The translations under genes and the position numbers were made by a program. Below are positions 1-8,091 of a stretch of 61,157 nt of DNA, piece by piece (the first letter of the stretch is position 1; each line of letters starts with the position of its first letter). Under the pieces are notes generated by a model. It was not told the DNA's origin. It saw nothing but the letters and a program-made list of their open reading frames with translations, and did no database searches. The stretch is from Aeromonas lacus. Its GTDB lineage: Bacteria > Pseudomonadota > Gammaproteobacteria > Enterobacterales > Aeromonadaceae. The stretch spans positions 1 through 61,157 of the forward strand of contig NZ_JRGM01000021.1 in NCBI RefSeq assembly GCF_000764665.1, given 5' to 3'.

Positions 1-1122
1 AAACAGATAGGATATTGCGGTTTATTGCAGGAGATTAGCCTCGACTCACAACGGGAAGAGTTCCGCCAGGAAGGGGGGACAATCAACAATCCCAACGAGT
101 TGCAACGATTTGGCCACGAACAAGAGCCCATGCCTTTCGAGATCGAGCTGCTGCAATATGTTCAGCTACGCAAAGAACAACGCTACATCCACAAAACGGA
201 GATAACCATCAGCCACAATGGCAGATCCTGGCAGGGCTTAACCCGCGATATCTCCGCCCATGGTATGCAAATTGAGCTGGAAGAGGCCTTTATCGGTGAG
301 AAAAACGATGTTGTGACCATTGCCCTGCCCCGTCTACAGGAACTGGCCAAAACAATGGACTTGCTGCATCTGCCTTACCGGTTGGTCAGCCTCAACATGA
401 CCCGCACGGTATTGCACCTTTGCATTGAAGGGGATACCGCCCGCCATATTGGCCGACAGTTCTTCACTCTGCTTATCGAAAGTAACCAGAAAAAGTTGAA
501 AACAGCCCCGGAGCACCGCCGCTATCGCGGACTTGCCAGGGCTCTACGCAATATTTACACCAGCCATCTTTTCAACACCCCACTCTATGTCAACAAGCTC
601 AATGGGAGTCCGAAGCCGGCATCTATTGGCAAATCTATCAAACCACGTTCATTGCAAAGAGTGCTCACTGTTTGTACTGCAAATCCGGAGCATGGCAACC
701 TCTATCCACTGTTTCAGGGAGACTTGCTGAAAGAAGTGCTGATGACCCCGCTGCGTCATCAGGAACGAGATGACAAACCAAAGCAGGAAGAAGTCTACGT
801 ATCGTACGTGCAAACAAACTCAGGTTGGCCCCAAATCAAGAGCTGCCTCGCCAACTCGTTCAGCAATGTGCAAGAAAAGCGGCAATTTATCGAGCAGGCA
901 TTACAGCAGGGGGAGTTTTATTCAGTGCTGGTTGGCATATCCCGTACTGGCCGACCAGACATCAACTTCGTCGCCAACGAACTGGATACCATCGCTAAAT
1001 TTGCTATCCACAAGGCAAAGAAGCTGGAGGAGGATCTTTGGAGCGTGCTCGGGGTCAGTGAACTGACTGATACGACAGAAGCAACTCTATTCCGACTTGG
1101 TATCACGCAACAATTAACCTAA
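1..1122 (+). CDS. PilZ-domain protein, 5' end cut off by the window
   Basis: Probable cyclic-di-GMP-responsive PilZ protein. The frame is open to the first base of the window, and the only nearby start (TTG at 25) has no clear ribosome site, so I treat the gene as 5'-partial. Counting from that TTG, the PilZ signature is visible: RxxxR at residues 49-53 (R49, R53) and DxSxxG at 75-80 (D75, S77, G80), followed by beta-strand-like sequence to about residue 140. The remaining ~220 residues have no family I recognise. There is no signal peptide or membrane segment in the visible part. PilZ proteins usually link c-di-GMP to motility or surface behaviour; the specific target here is unknown. The gene ends with tandem stops at 1120-1125. 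Confidence 0.75.
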   Translation, partial: KQIGYCGLLQEISLDSQREEFRQEGGTINNPNELQRFGHEQEPMPFEIELLQYVQLRKEQRYIHKTEITISHNGRSWQGLTRDISAHGMQIELEEAFIGEKNDVVTIALPRLQELAKTMDLLHLPYRLVSLNMTRTVLHLCIEGDTARHIGRQFFTLLIESNQKKLKTAPEHRRYRGLARALRNIYTSHLFNTPLYVNKLNGSPKPASIGKSIKPRSLQRVLTVCTANPEHGNLYPLFQGDLLKEVLMTPLRHQERDDKPKQEEVYVSYVQTNSGWPQIKSCLANSFSNVQEKRQFIEQALQQGEFYSVLVGISRTGRPDINFVANELDTIAKFAIHKAKKLEEDLWSVLGVSELTDTTEATLFRLGITQQLT

Positions 1123-1129
1123 TAACCTA

Positions 1130-1263
1130 ACGCCCCCTGTCCAAGAGGCCAAGGTGCTGTCGAACCAACAGAAGCCAGGGTTTCGCAACAGCTTCACGGG
1201 CCGTCAGCTTGTCTCGGGTATGCAGGGATTTTTTGATCTCTTTACGACTACCACAGGGGGCGT
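1130..1263. repeat. 11-bp inverted repeat pair enclosing 112 bp
   Basis: ACGCCCCCTGT at 1130-1140 and its exact reverse complement ACAGGGGGCGT at 1253-1263 bound a short segment between the PilZ gene and ffs. No clear target-site duplication flanks them. On the minus strand an uninterrupted frame (about 1324 down to 1131, first possible start GTG near 1324) has normal-looking codon use, but it has no ribosome site and no recognised family. It could be a gene remnant, a small mobile-element relic or a structured RNA. I cannot choose between these. Confidence 0.4.
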
Positions 1264-1391
1264 GGTGATTTTCCGGTAATACCAGATGCCGTGGGGACTG
1301 AGCCAGAGATTCATCAATGAGCTCCTCATCGTCCACACAAAGTGGATGACCAAGGGCTCTTGAAAGGTAACTTATTGAATTGCAGAAACAA

Positions 1392-1503
1392 GTGGTGGCC
1401 CTACCAGCCACATCCCGGCACTCAAGTCCCCCGCCTTGGCTGCTACCTTCCGGTCCTGACCAGGTCGACGGGTTATCAATGCGAGAGGACCAATAGGACC
1501 ACC
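1392..1503 (-). ncRNA. ffs: 4.5S RNA (signal recognition particle RNA)
   Basis: Read on the minus strand this is a bacterial small SRP RNA of about 112 nt. The 5' end GGTGGTCC pairs with the 3' end GGGCCACC. The apical hairpin carries the conserved core CAGGACCGGAAGGTAGCAGC, containing the Ffh-binding internal loops and the GGAA tetraloop, and is followed by the conserved CCAAGG. It binds Ffh and directs signal-anchor proteins to FtsY at the membrane. Length and fold match the E. coli RNA (114 nt). The exact 5' and 3' ends are inferred from pairing. Confidence 0.96.
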
Positions 1504-1510
1504 GGCGAGG

Positions 1511-1539
1511 AGAATAGGCAAACTGGGCGTTCAATGCAA
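1511..1539 (-). promoter_or_regulatory. sigma70-type promoter of ffs
   Basis: On the minus strand, -35 TTGCAT (1534-1539) and -10 TATTCT (1511-1516) are 17 bp apart. The RNA start at about 1503 lies 7 bp past the -10. The discriminator CCTCGCC is GC-rich, as in stable-RNA promoters under stringent control; that regulation is inferred. Confidence 0.65.
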
Positions 1540-1597
1540 CGGCTTTCTGCCTTCCAACAGATCGTTTGCCTTATTTTTCAACAAACTGGCCAATGGT

Positions 1598-2386
1598 TCA
1601 GCTAAACAGCATGAATTTCGCCCCCACCAGCAGCATCAGCAGGGCAAATGCCTGCTTGAGTCGCTGGGGGGAGAGTCTGTGTGCCAGTTTGGCCCCCACC
1701 CGGGCAAACTGGGTGCTGGTGAGCACAATACCAATCAGGGCTGGCAGATAGATGTAGCCCACACTCCACTCGGGCAGATCCGCATGCCCCCATCCTGCAT
1801 AGAGATAGCTCAGGCTACCCGCCAGCGCGATCGGCATGCTACAGGCGGCTGAAGCTGCTACCGCGTTGCGCATCGGTACGCTGTTCCAGCTCAGATAAGG
1901 CACGGTGAGCGAGCCACCGCCTATACCAAACAGTGCCGACATCCAGCCAATAACAGTACCTGCGATGCCAGTACCGAGCGCTCCCGGCAGATGACGTTCC
2001 GCTTTGGGCTTGAAGTTGAGCCCCATCTGCAGTGCCATGGTCCAGGCAAAGCAGCCAATGATGATGTTGAGGGTACTGGCACTAAGCAGATTGGCAGTCA
2101 TGCCGCCGAGCCAGGCGCCAAGCAGCATGCCAGCCCCGAGCCTGCGGATCATCACCCAGTCGACCGCTCCCGCCTCCTGATGAGCCCGCAGCGAACTGAA
2201 ACCGGTGAAAATCATGGTCGGCAGCGAGGTGCCAAGCGCCAGATGGGTGATGATATCGGGATCGACCCCCTGCGCATGAAAGCTCACCACCAGCACCGGC
2301 ACTATGATAAGGCCGCCGCCGATCCCGAACAGTCCGGCCAGGATGCCGGCGAAAGCCCCCAGCAGCAGATAACCCATAAACAGCAT
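1598..2386 (-). CDS. sulfite exporter TauE/SafE family membrane protein
   Basis: Multi-pass inner-membrane transporter of 262 aa. It has the duplicated family architecture: a first half beginning GAFAGILAGLFGIGGGLIIV and a second half with GWMSALFGIGGGSLTVPYLS, both containing the FGIGGG motif of TauE/SafE proteins. The family exports small organosulfur or sulfonate-type anions, but the substrate here cannot be read from sequence. The longer frame opens at 2461, but the start MLFMGYLL at 2386 is preceded by GGAAGGA at good spacing, so I chose it. The gene is convergent with nothing and is separated from the upstream arcD by a strong terminator, so it is probably monocistronic. Confidence 0.88.
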   Translation of the reverse strand: MLFMGYLLLGAFAGILAGLFGIGGGLIIVPVLVVSFHAQGVDPDIITHLALGTSLPTMIFTGFSSLRAHQEAGAVDWVMIRRLGAGMLLGAWLGGMTANLLSASTLNIIIGCFAWTMALQMGLNFKPKAERHLPGALGTGIAGTVIGWMSALFGIGGGSLTVPYLSWNSVPMRNAVAASAACSMPIALAGSLSYLYAGWGHADLPEWSVGYIYLPALIGIVLTSTQFARVGAKLAHRLSPQRLKQAFALLMLLVGAKFMLFS

Positions 2387-2431
2387 AAAAATTCCTTCCG
2401 AGGCAACGCCGACAACTGTGACGCGGACGGC

Positions 2432-2466
2432 GTGTAAAAGAAGAGATGGCCCTTGGGCCATCTCTT
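2432..2466 (-). terminator. Rho-independent terminator of the arcD-type gene
   Basis: A perfect 26-nt palindrome at 2441-2466 (arms AAGAGATGGCCC) is followed on the minus strand by CTTTTAC. It sits 8 bp past the antiporter stop codon and just upstream of the TauE start region. Confidence 0.85.
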
Positions 2467-2473
2467 GTCTCTG

Positions 2474-3910
2474 TCAGTTCAGGGGGATGGTGCCGTCCAT
2501 CACCTTGTAGAAGGCCAGCACGGCACAGCCGAGCAAGGCCGCCGTCATCCCCTGCTCCAGCCGGTTGAGGCCGCGCAGACCGTGGTGTTGACGCGCCTTC
2601 CAGTAGATAAAGATACCCGGGCTGTAGAGCAGCGCCACCAGCAGCAGATACTCGACGCCGGCCGCATAAACCAGCCAGCAGCCATAGATGGTCGCCATCA
2701 GTGCCAGCAGCAGATCACGCTTGCGCTGATGAGGTTGACCCTGATAGGTCTCCCCTTTCAGTGCCAGCTTGAGACCATAGGCGCCTGAGAAGACATAGGG
2801 TACCAGCGCCGCCGAGGTGGCGATGTTGACCAACGCCAGATAGGTGCTGTTCTGGAAGTAGATGATGATAAGGAAAGTTTGCACCAGACAGGTGGAGCAC
2901 CAGAGCGATACCTGCGGTGAGCCGTTCTTGTTCTCCTTGGCAAACCAGGCCGGGAATACCCCGGTCTTGCCCGCAATGTAGGGCACTTCAGCCGCCAACA
3001 CGGTCCAGCTCAGCAGAGCCCCCATCACGGAGATGACCAGACCGATGTTGATGAGCCAGGCGCCCCAAGGGCCGACTACCGCTTCCAGGATCATCGCGGT
3101 AGAGGGGTTCTTGAGCTGAGCCAGTTCAGGCTGGGTCATCACCCCCAGCGAGAAGAGGGTCACCATCACGTAGAGCGCCAATGCCCCCAGCAGAGCCAGC
3201 ACAGTCGCACGGCCGACATCCTTGCGATGGCGGGCACGGGCAGAGACCACCACAGCCCCTTCAATACCGATGAAGACCCAGAGGGTAACCTTCATGGTGG
3301 ACTTGACCTGATCCATCACGGAACCAAGATCGCTGTTGCCATGACCCCAGAAGTCCAGAGTGAAGGTTTTCATGTTGAAGGCAAGCAGGATGGCCACGCT
3401 GAAAACGATGAGCGGCACCATCTTGGCGATGGTGGTCACGATGTTAACCAAAGCTGCCACCTGCACCCCGCGCAGTACCAGCGAGTGTACCGACCAGATC
3501 AGGATGGAGGCCAGCGTGATGGCCACCGGCGTATTGCCGTCGCCGAAGATGACGTGATCCGGCGTATCGAAGAAGTAGCTTAACGCGCTGAACACCACGA
3601 TGGCGTAGGAGACGTTGGCCAGCAGTTGGCAGAGCCAGTAACCCCAGGCAGCGTTGAAGCCGATGAAGTCACCAAAACCGGCCTTGGCGTAGCTGAAGAT
3701 ACCGCCATCGAGATCCGGGCGACGCATGGAGAGGTTTTGATAGACCAGCGCGAGGCAGATCATGCCGACCCCGGTGATGGCCCATCCAAGAGCGACCGCC
3801 CCGGCGCTGGCATGTGCAGCAATATTCTGTGGGAGACTGAAGACCCCGGCGCCGACCATGGAGCCGATCACCAGCGAAATGAGGGCGCCAAGCCCTAGTT
3901 TCTTGTCCAT
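2474..3910 (-). CDS. arcD: arginine:ornithine antiporter-type APC transporter
   Basis: Twelve-helix inner-membrane antiporter of the APC superfamily, 478 aa, the same size as Pseudomonas ArcD (482 aa). The N-terminal signature GSMVGAGVFSLPQN and the segments GITGVGM-like, KAGFGDFIGFNAAWGYW and VFIGIEGA match the basic amino acid/polyamine antiporter subfamily, which exchanges arginine for ornithine in the arginine deiminase pathway. No arcA, arcB or arcC gene lies beside it here, so lysine, putrescine or another basic substrate remains possible. The start ATG at 3910 has AGGA upstream. A degenerate ARG-box-like sequence lies about 110 bp upstream. Confidence 0.85.
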   Translation of the reverse strand: MDKKLGLGALISLVIGSMVGAGVFSLPQNIAAHASAGAVALGWAITGVGMICLALVYQNLSMRRPDLDGGIFSYAKAGFGDFIGFNAAWGYWLCQLLANVSYAIVVFSALSYFFDTPDHVIFGDGNTPVAITLASILIWSVHSLVLRGVQVAALVNIVTTIAKMVPLIVFSVAILLAFNMKTFTLDFWGHGNSDLGSVMDQVKSTMKVTLWVFIGIEGAVVVSARARHRKDVGRATVLALLGALALYVMVTLFSLGVMTQPELAQLKNPSTAMILEAVVGPWGAWLINIGLVISVMGALLSWTVLAAEVPYIAGKTGVFPAWFAKENKNGSPQVSLWCSTCLVQTFLIIIYFQNSTYLALVNIATSAALVPYVFSGAYGLKLALKGETYQGQPHQRKRDLLLALMATIYGCWLVYAAGVEYLLLVALLYSPGIFIYWKARQHHGLRGLNRLEQGMTAALLGCAVLAFYKVMDGTIPLN

Positions 3911-4224
3911 CTCAATCCTGTTTAATTAGGCGGCGGCAGAGCGTCCGTATTCATACTGCGCGCGATATGGGAGGGGCTGAAAATCCGGACCCCATGAAAA
4001 AGGCGGCAACTATATTGCATGACTATTCCGACCGCAATCCCTCGCATCGTCAAACATGCACCACCTTGACCGCGCGCAATTTTACAGCACTGACCTCAAG
4101 GGCCTGTGAGCTGGTTCAAATTAACTGAGACCCATTGATATTTCTCATATTTCTGCCGCCATAGAGCGACCCGGATGGTGCCCATGCATCGCCATTCAGT
4201 ACCTTGGTAACTCAAAAGAGTGCA
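3911..4224. other. intergenic region with weak ARG-box-like site
   Basis: This 314-bp stretch separates the arcD-type gene from the SDR terminator. TGCAT-GACT-ATTCC at 4016-4029 resembles a single ARG box (TGAAT-N4-ATTCA, 8 of 10 positions). It is the only regulatory signal I can suggest. A minus-strand frame at 4096-4299 runs through the SDR terminator and is not a convincing gene. Confidence 0.25.
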
Positions 4225-4254
4225 TAAAAAAGCCCTGACCACGAGGTCAGGGCT
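4225..4254 (-). terminator. terminator of the valine/isoleucine catabolic operon
   Basis: Stem AGCCCTGACC/GGTCAGGGCT with a 4-nt loop at 4231-4254 is followed on the minus strand by a run of six T (4225-4230). It lies 22 bp after the SDR stop codon. Confidence 0.9.
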
Positions 4255-4276
4255 CAATGTAAATCTTGGTAAAGGT

Positions 4277-5038
4277 CTACAGACGCAGACCGCCGTCAAG
4301 CTCGATCATCCGGCCATTGAGGTAATCGTTGGCAAAGATGAAGGCAACGGTGTCGGCCAGCTGCTGCGCCTCACCCAGTTTGCCGACCGGAATAGCCTGC
4401 TGCATCCGGGTCATCGCCTCCGGCTTCATCGCAGCCGTCATATCGGTGGCGAATACCCCGGGGGCGATCCCCATTACCCGGATACCGTGGCGGGCAAGCT
4501 CCCGCCCCCAGGTCACCACCAGCGAGGCTACCCCCGCCTTGCTGGCGGCATAGTTGCTCTGGCCGATATTACCGGCACGGGCGATGGAGGAGATATTGAT
4601 GATGACGCCCCCCTCCCCGCCGGTTGCCATCAGCGCGGCCCCCTCACGCCCGCACAGGAAGGTGCCGGTGAGGTTGACGTCGATGACGCTCTGCCACTGG
4701 GCCAGGCTCATCTTCTCTGCAACCTCCCCCTCTTTCACCTTGATCAACATGCCATCGCGCAGAATGCCGGCGCAGTTGATCAACCCATGCAACCGACCAA
4801 AGTGCGTCTTGATCGCGACAAAGGTGGTCTCTACCTCCGGTTCACTTGCCACGTTGCAGACGAAGATGGCCCCTCGCCCGCCACGGCTTTGTACCTCGGC
4901 CTGCGTCACGGCCAGATCGCTGGCATTCAGGTCGATCAACGCCAGCTCGGCCCCCTGAGCGGCAAGATTGAGGGCTATGGCCCGCCCCAGCCCTCGCCCG
5001 GCACCGGTAATGGCAATGACTTTCTGCTTGATATCCAT
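4277..5038 (-). CDS. short-chain dehydrogenase/reductase of the branched-chain catabolic operon
   Basis: Classical SDR of 253 aa. The cofactor motif TGAGRGLG is at residues 11-18, N88-C-A-G follows, the catalytic Ser is at 150/151, and Y163xxxK167 completes the active site. It ends in the usual ELDGGLRL tail. Its place after mmsB, as last gene of the leftward operon, matches the SDR found at the end of ivd-type clusters of marine gammaproteobacteria. There it is thought to oxidise a 3-hydroxyacyl-CoA such as 2-methyl-3-hydroxybutyryl-CoA from isoleucine; that substrate is inferred. The start at 5038 (AAGGAGAGAGA-ATG) is preferred over the upstream ATG at 5092. Confidence 0.85.
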   Translation of the reverse strand: MDIKQKVIAITGAGRGLGRAIALNLAAQGAELALIDLNASDLAVTQAEVQSRGGRGAIFVCNVASEPEVETTFVAIKTHFGRLHGLINCAGILRDGMLIKVKEGEVAEKMSLAQWQSVIDVNLTGTFLCGREGAALMATGGEGGVIINISSIARAGNIGQSNYAASKAGVASLVVTWGRELARHGIRVMGIAPGVFATDMTAAMKPEAMTRMQQAIPVGKLGEAQQLADTVAFIFANDYLNGRMIELDGGLRL

Positions 5039-5110
5039 TCTCTCTCCTTGTGATGCCAGCGGTAACGATAGTCTGACCCCATCAAGCCGCAAGATGGCGC
5101 CCGGCGACCA

Positions 5111-6031
5111 CTACCCCTCTCTGCCTTTTTCCAGATAAAGCCGGACGATACTGGAAAAATCCAGCTCTCCCTCTCCGTTCGCCGCATGCAGATTGAACAG
5201 GTTGCGCGCAAGTGCCCCCATGGGCACAGCGCTGTGAGCATGCTCGGCCAGCGCCATGGCGAGGCCGAGGTCTTTCACCATCAGCCGGGTCATAAAACCC
5301 CCTTGATAGTTACGGGCAGCCGGTACGTTCTCCATCACCCCGGGCCAGGGGTTGTAACGCTCCAGACTCCAGTTGTTGCCCGAGCTCTTGCCCATGATGG
5401 TGGAGAGCACAGTCGGATCCAGCCCCTCCTTCACTCCGAGCGCCAGCGCCTCGGCGGTGCCCGCCATATGGATCGCAAGCAGCATGTTGTTGCACATCTT
5501 GGCGATCTGCCCGGCGCCAAGGGGGCCGGCGTGAAACAGATTCTGCCCCATGCAGGCCAGTACGGGCTTGGCCGCATCAAAGTCGGCTGGCTCGCCGCCA
5601 ACGATAAAGGTGAGTGAGCCTGCCGCAGCCCCTGCGACCCCGCCCGACACGGGGGCATCGATAAAGCGCAAGCCGCGTGTACGGGCTGCGCTCCCCACCT
5701 GACGGGCAGAGGCCACATCGATGGTGGAGCAGTCGATCACCAGCACACCGGCAGGCAATGCTGCCAGCAGATCCTGCCCGCCCCGCTCACCATTGCTCTC
5801 GCCCAACCAGAGGGAGCGCACATGCTCACCGGCAGGCAACATGCTGATGACGACATCACTGCCGGTCACCGCTTCGCGGGCATCACCTGCCGCAATGCAG
5901 CCTGCGGCAATGGCGCGCTCGACACTGTGGGCAACCAGATCAAACACCTGCACCGTATGCCCAGCCTTGGCCAGATTGGCTGCCATGGGTCCCCCCATGT
6001 TGCCCAGCCCGATAAATCCGATCCTTGTCAT
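5111..6031 (-). CDS. mmsB: 3-hydroxyisobutyrate dehydrogenase
   Basis: Oxidises 3-hydroxyisobutyrate to methylmalonate semialdehyde in valine breakdown, using NAD. The 306-aa protein begins with the dinucleotide motif GFIGLGNMGGPMAANL (residues 5-20). It has the substrate-site motif DAPVSGG at 125-131 and the catalytic lysine in GAGQIAKMCNN (K178), all in family positions. It sits between the 3-hydroxyisobutyryl-CoA hydrolase, which makes its substrate, and the SDR. The next enzyme, methylmalonate-semialdehyde dehydrogenase (mmsA), is not in this window. Confidence 0.95.
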   Translation of the reverse strand: MTRIGFIGLGNMGGPMAANLAKAGHTVQVFDLVAHSVERAIAAGCIAAGDAREAVTGSDVVISMLPAGEHVRSLWLGESNGERGGQDLLAALPAGVLVIDCSTIDVASARQVGSAARTRGLRFIDAPVSGGVAGAAAGSLTFIVGGEPADFDAAKPVLACMGQNLFHAGPLGAGQIAKMCNNMLLAIHMAGTAEALALGVKEGLDPTVLSTIMGKSSGNNWSLERYNPWPGVMENVPAARNYQGGFMTRLMVKDLGLAMALAEHAHSAVPMGALARNLFNLHAANGEGELDFSSIVRLYLEKGREG

Positions 6032-6081
6032 TCTGCTTGCTCCTTGCGTTCTTGATAGCGCTGCGGCTGCCAGACCAAGAC

Positions 6082-7197
6082 CTATATGCTGGCCAGCGGG
6101 TTGCGCCCATGGGGCCAGCGATAGAATTCGTCCAGCCAGTTACCCTCGGCAGGCTGATCCTGCCAGTGGGGATCCCTGTCCTTGTCGATAAGCAGCGCCC
6201 GCACCCCTTCCACAAAATCGCCCTTGAGCACGCAGTTGACCGAGAGGGTCAATTCGTCAGCAAATACCTCGGCAAGAGATTGACGGCGAGCCTGCCAATA
6301 TTGGCGCCAGAGGATGGCACGGCTGATGGAGCTGCCGCTACGGCAGCTCTCCTGCGCCTGGGCCAACCCCCTCTCTCCCGCCGTTTCGTCAAATCGGGCA
6401 GCAAACAGCCTTGCCAAAACTCCAGCCAACGTTCGCCCTGCCAGCAGGTCATCGATTTTTGGTTGATGGGGCAGCAGGATGGGCGCAGGCAACTGCGCTG
6501 CAACGCCGCGATGAAGACTGCACAGCAGCTGATCGATCTGCTCACGGGACTCGCAACCGACTGACCAGTCGAGTGCCGCCAATCGGTGTAGCAGCTCGGC
6601 TCGCTCGCTGCTGGCTATAGCGTGATCCGCCAGCCCAAGGCCGATGGCATCGCTCCCGTTGAAACGGGCACCGGTGAGACCAAGCCAGAGACCGAGTCGC
6701 CCCGGCATCCGGCTTAAAAACCAGCTGGCCCCCACATCGGGGTAGAGGCCGATTGTCACCTCCGGCATGGCGAACAGGCTCTTCTCGGTCACCACCCGAA
6801 AATCGGCGCCGGCAAACAGACCTATCCCACCGCCCATGCAAATGCCATCCGCTACGCAGACAAGGGGCTTGCGGTAACAGTGGATGTGGTGATCGAGCCG
6901 GTACTCCTGCTCGAAAAAGTCGCGTGCATATCCGAACAGTTCCGATTCGCTCGCCTCCTGCTTGCGGTAATAGAAGGAGCGAATATCACCACCGGCACAG
7001 AACGCCTTCTCGCCCGCCCCCTGCAGCAGTACGCAGACGATGGCGGGATCCTGCTCCCAGCGGGTCAGTGTCTGTTGCAGGATCTGGATCATCGGCAGGC
7101 TCAATGCGTTGAGAGACGCAGGGCTGTCGAGAGTCAACACCCCGATCTGGTGGCCATCAGCCGTTGGATAGGTTGCGATACTGACTGGCTCACTCAT
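6082..7197 (-). CDS. 3-hydroxyisobutyryl-CoA hydrolase
   Basis: Crotonase-superfamily hydrolase, 371 aa, releasing 3-hydroxyisobutyrate from its CoA thioester in valine catabolism. Diagnostic features are AFCAGGDIRSFY (oxyanion hole and the HIBCH-type GGD), GICMGGGIGLFA, the active-site segment MPEVTIGLYPDVGASWFL, and a long C-terminal region absent from ordinary hydratases. The start at 7197 overlaps the upstream hydratase gene by 8 bp (ATGAGTGA), which suggests translational coupling because the local ribosome site is weak. An in-frame ATG at 7209 is an alternative. The longer frame to 7332 reads back into the hydratase gene and is rejected. Confidence 0.92.
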   Translation of the reverse strand: MSEPVSIATYPTADGHQIGVLTLDSPASLNALSLPMIQILQQTLTRWEQDPAIVCVLLQGAGEKAFCAGGDIRSFYYRKQEASESELFGYARDFFEQEYRLDHHIHCYRKPLVCVADGICMGGGIGLFAGADFRVVTEKSLFAMPEVTIGLYPDVGASWFLSRMPGRLGLWLGLTGARFNGSDAIGLGLADHAIASSERAELLHRLAALDWSVGCESREQIDQLLCSLHRGVAAQLPAPILLPHQPKIDDLLAGRTLAGVLARLFAARFDETAGERGLAQAQESCRSGSSISRAILWRQYWQARRQSLAEVFADELTLSVNCVLKGDFVEGVRALLIDKDRDPHWQDQPAEGNWLDEFYRWPHGRNPLASI

Positions 7198-7987
7198 GGG
7201 TTGCACCATCCGGCTTTTGGTACTGCCAGTGCGGGGCGCGCTTTTCGAGAAACGCTGCCACCCCTTCCCGCTGGTTGGCATCGTAAAACAGTTCGAGGAA
7301 GAGGCTTCGCTCGAGCGGCAAAGCCGCATCACGCGGGCCGCAGCGCCCCTGATTGATCAACATTTTGCAGGCGCGCAGGGCACTCGGGCTCTGGCGCTCC
7401 ACCAGATGAGCCATCTGATAGGCGGCCTCCCACGCCTGCCCGGTTTTCACCACCTCCTCCACCAGCCCGATCTCATAGGCAAGGGCGGCACTCACCTTCT
7501 CGCCGCAGAGGATCATCCGCTTCGCCCAGCCAGGCCCCACCAGCTCGGTCAGACGCTGGGTACCCCCCGCGCAGGGTAACAGCCCCACCGAAGCTTCCGG
7601 CAACCCCAGCAGCGCCTGCTGCTCGGCGATGCGGATATCGCACGCCAGCGCCACTTCCAGCCCACCGCCCATGGCGTAACCGTTGATGGCCGCAATGGTA
7701 ACGCCGTGAAAACGAGCCAGCGCTTCGAATGCACGACCAAAAGCGTCGGCTACATCGCGAGCCTGTTCGACATTGCCATCAGCAAACAGGTTGAGATCGG
7801 CACCGGCGCAGAAGAACTTCTCGCCAGCCCCGCGGATCACCAGCGCAACCACATCGGGGCGACTGTCGAGCTCCTCCATCATCCGCAGGAAAGCTTGCAG
7901 GCTGGCAAGCGTCCAGGTATTGGCTGGCGGATGGTCAAGGGTGATGTAGGCCACGTGGCCGTTATATTCGAGCCTGATCCTTGTCAT
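7190..7987 (-). CDS. enoyl-CoA hydratase (methacrylyl-CoA/tiglyl-CoA hydratase)
   Basis: Crotonase-fold hydratase of 265 aa with the oxyanion-hole segments KFFCAGADLNLF and INGYAMGGGLEVALACD, and the catalytic acidic residue in LGLPEASVGLLPCAGGTQRL. The gene order (acyl-CoA dehydrogenase, this gene, 3-hydroxyisobutyryl-CoA hydrolase, mmsB) indicates that it hydrates methacrylyl-CoA and probably tiglyl-CoA. The substrate is inferred from the operon. The start at 7987 is preceded by AAGGA about 8 bp away; the longer frame to 8044 has no ribosome site. Confidence 0.9.
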   Translation of the reverse strand: MTRIRLEYNGHVAYITLDHPPANTWTLASLQAFLRMMEELDSRPDVVALVIRGAGEKFFCAGADLNLFADGNVEQARDVADAFGRAFEALARFHGVTIAAINGYAMGGGLEVALACDIRIAEQQALLGLPEASVGLLPCAGGTQRLTELVGPGWAKRMILCGEKVSAALAYEIGLVEEVVKTGQAWEAAYQMAHLVERQSPSALRACKMLINQGRCGPRDAALPLERSLFLELFYDANQREGVAAFLEKRAPHWQYQKPDGATHE

Positions 7988-8091
7988 TGCGTTTGTCCTT
8001 GTCAGTAGAGCGATAACCATGATGGCAGAGTTGCATGAAACCAACCTGTGACTGGCTCACAAAGCTGGCGCCATTGATAGGTCATCCGACA

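Noticed and set aside
1342..1605. Plus-strand 87-codon frame across ffs
   Set aside because: It is antisense to the 4.5S RNA and its promoter and has no coding features.
4096..4299. 67-codon minus-strand frame upstream of the SDR terminator
   Set aside because: It starts inside the SDR gene, crosses a strong terminator and has no recognised family.
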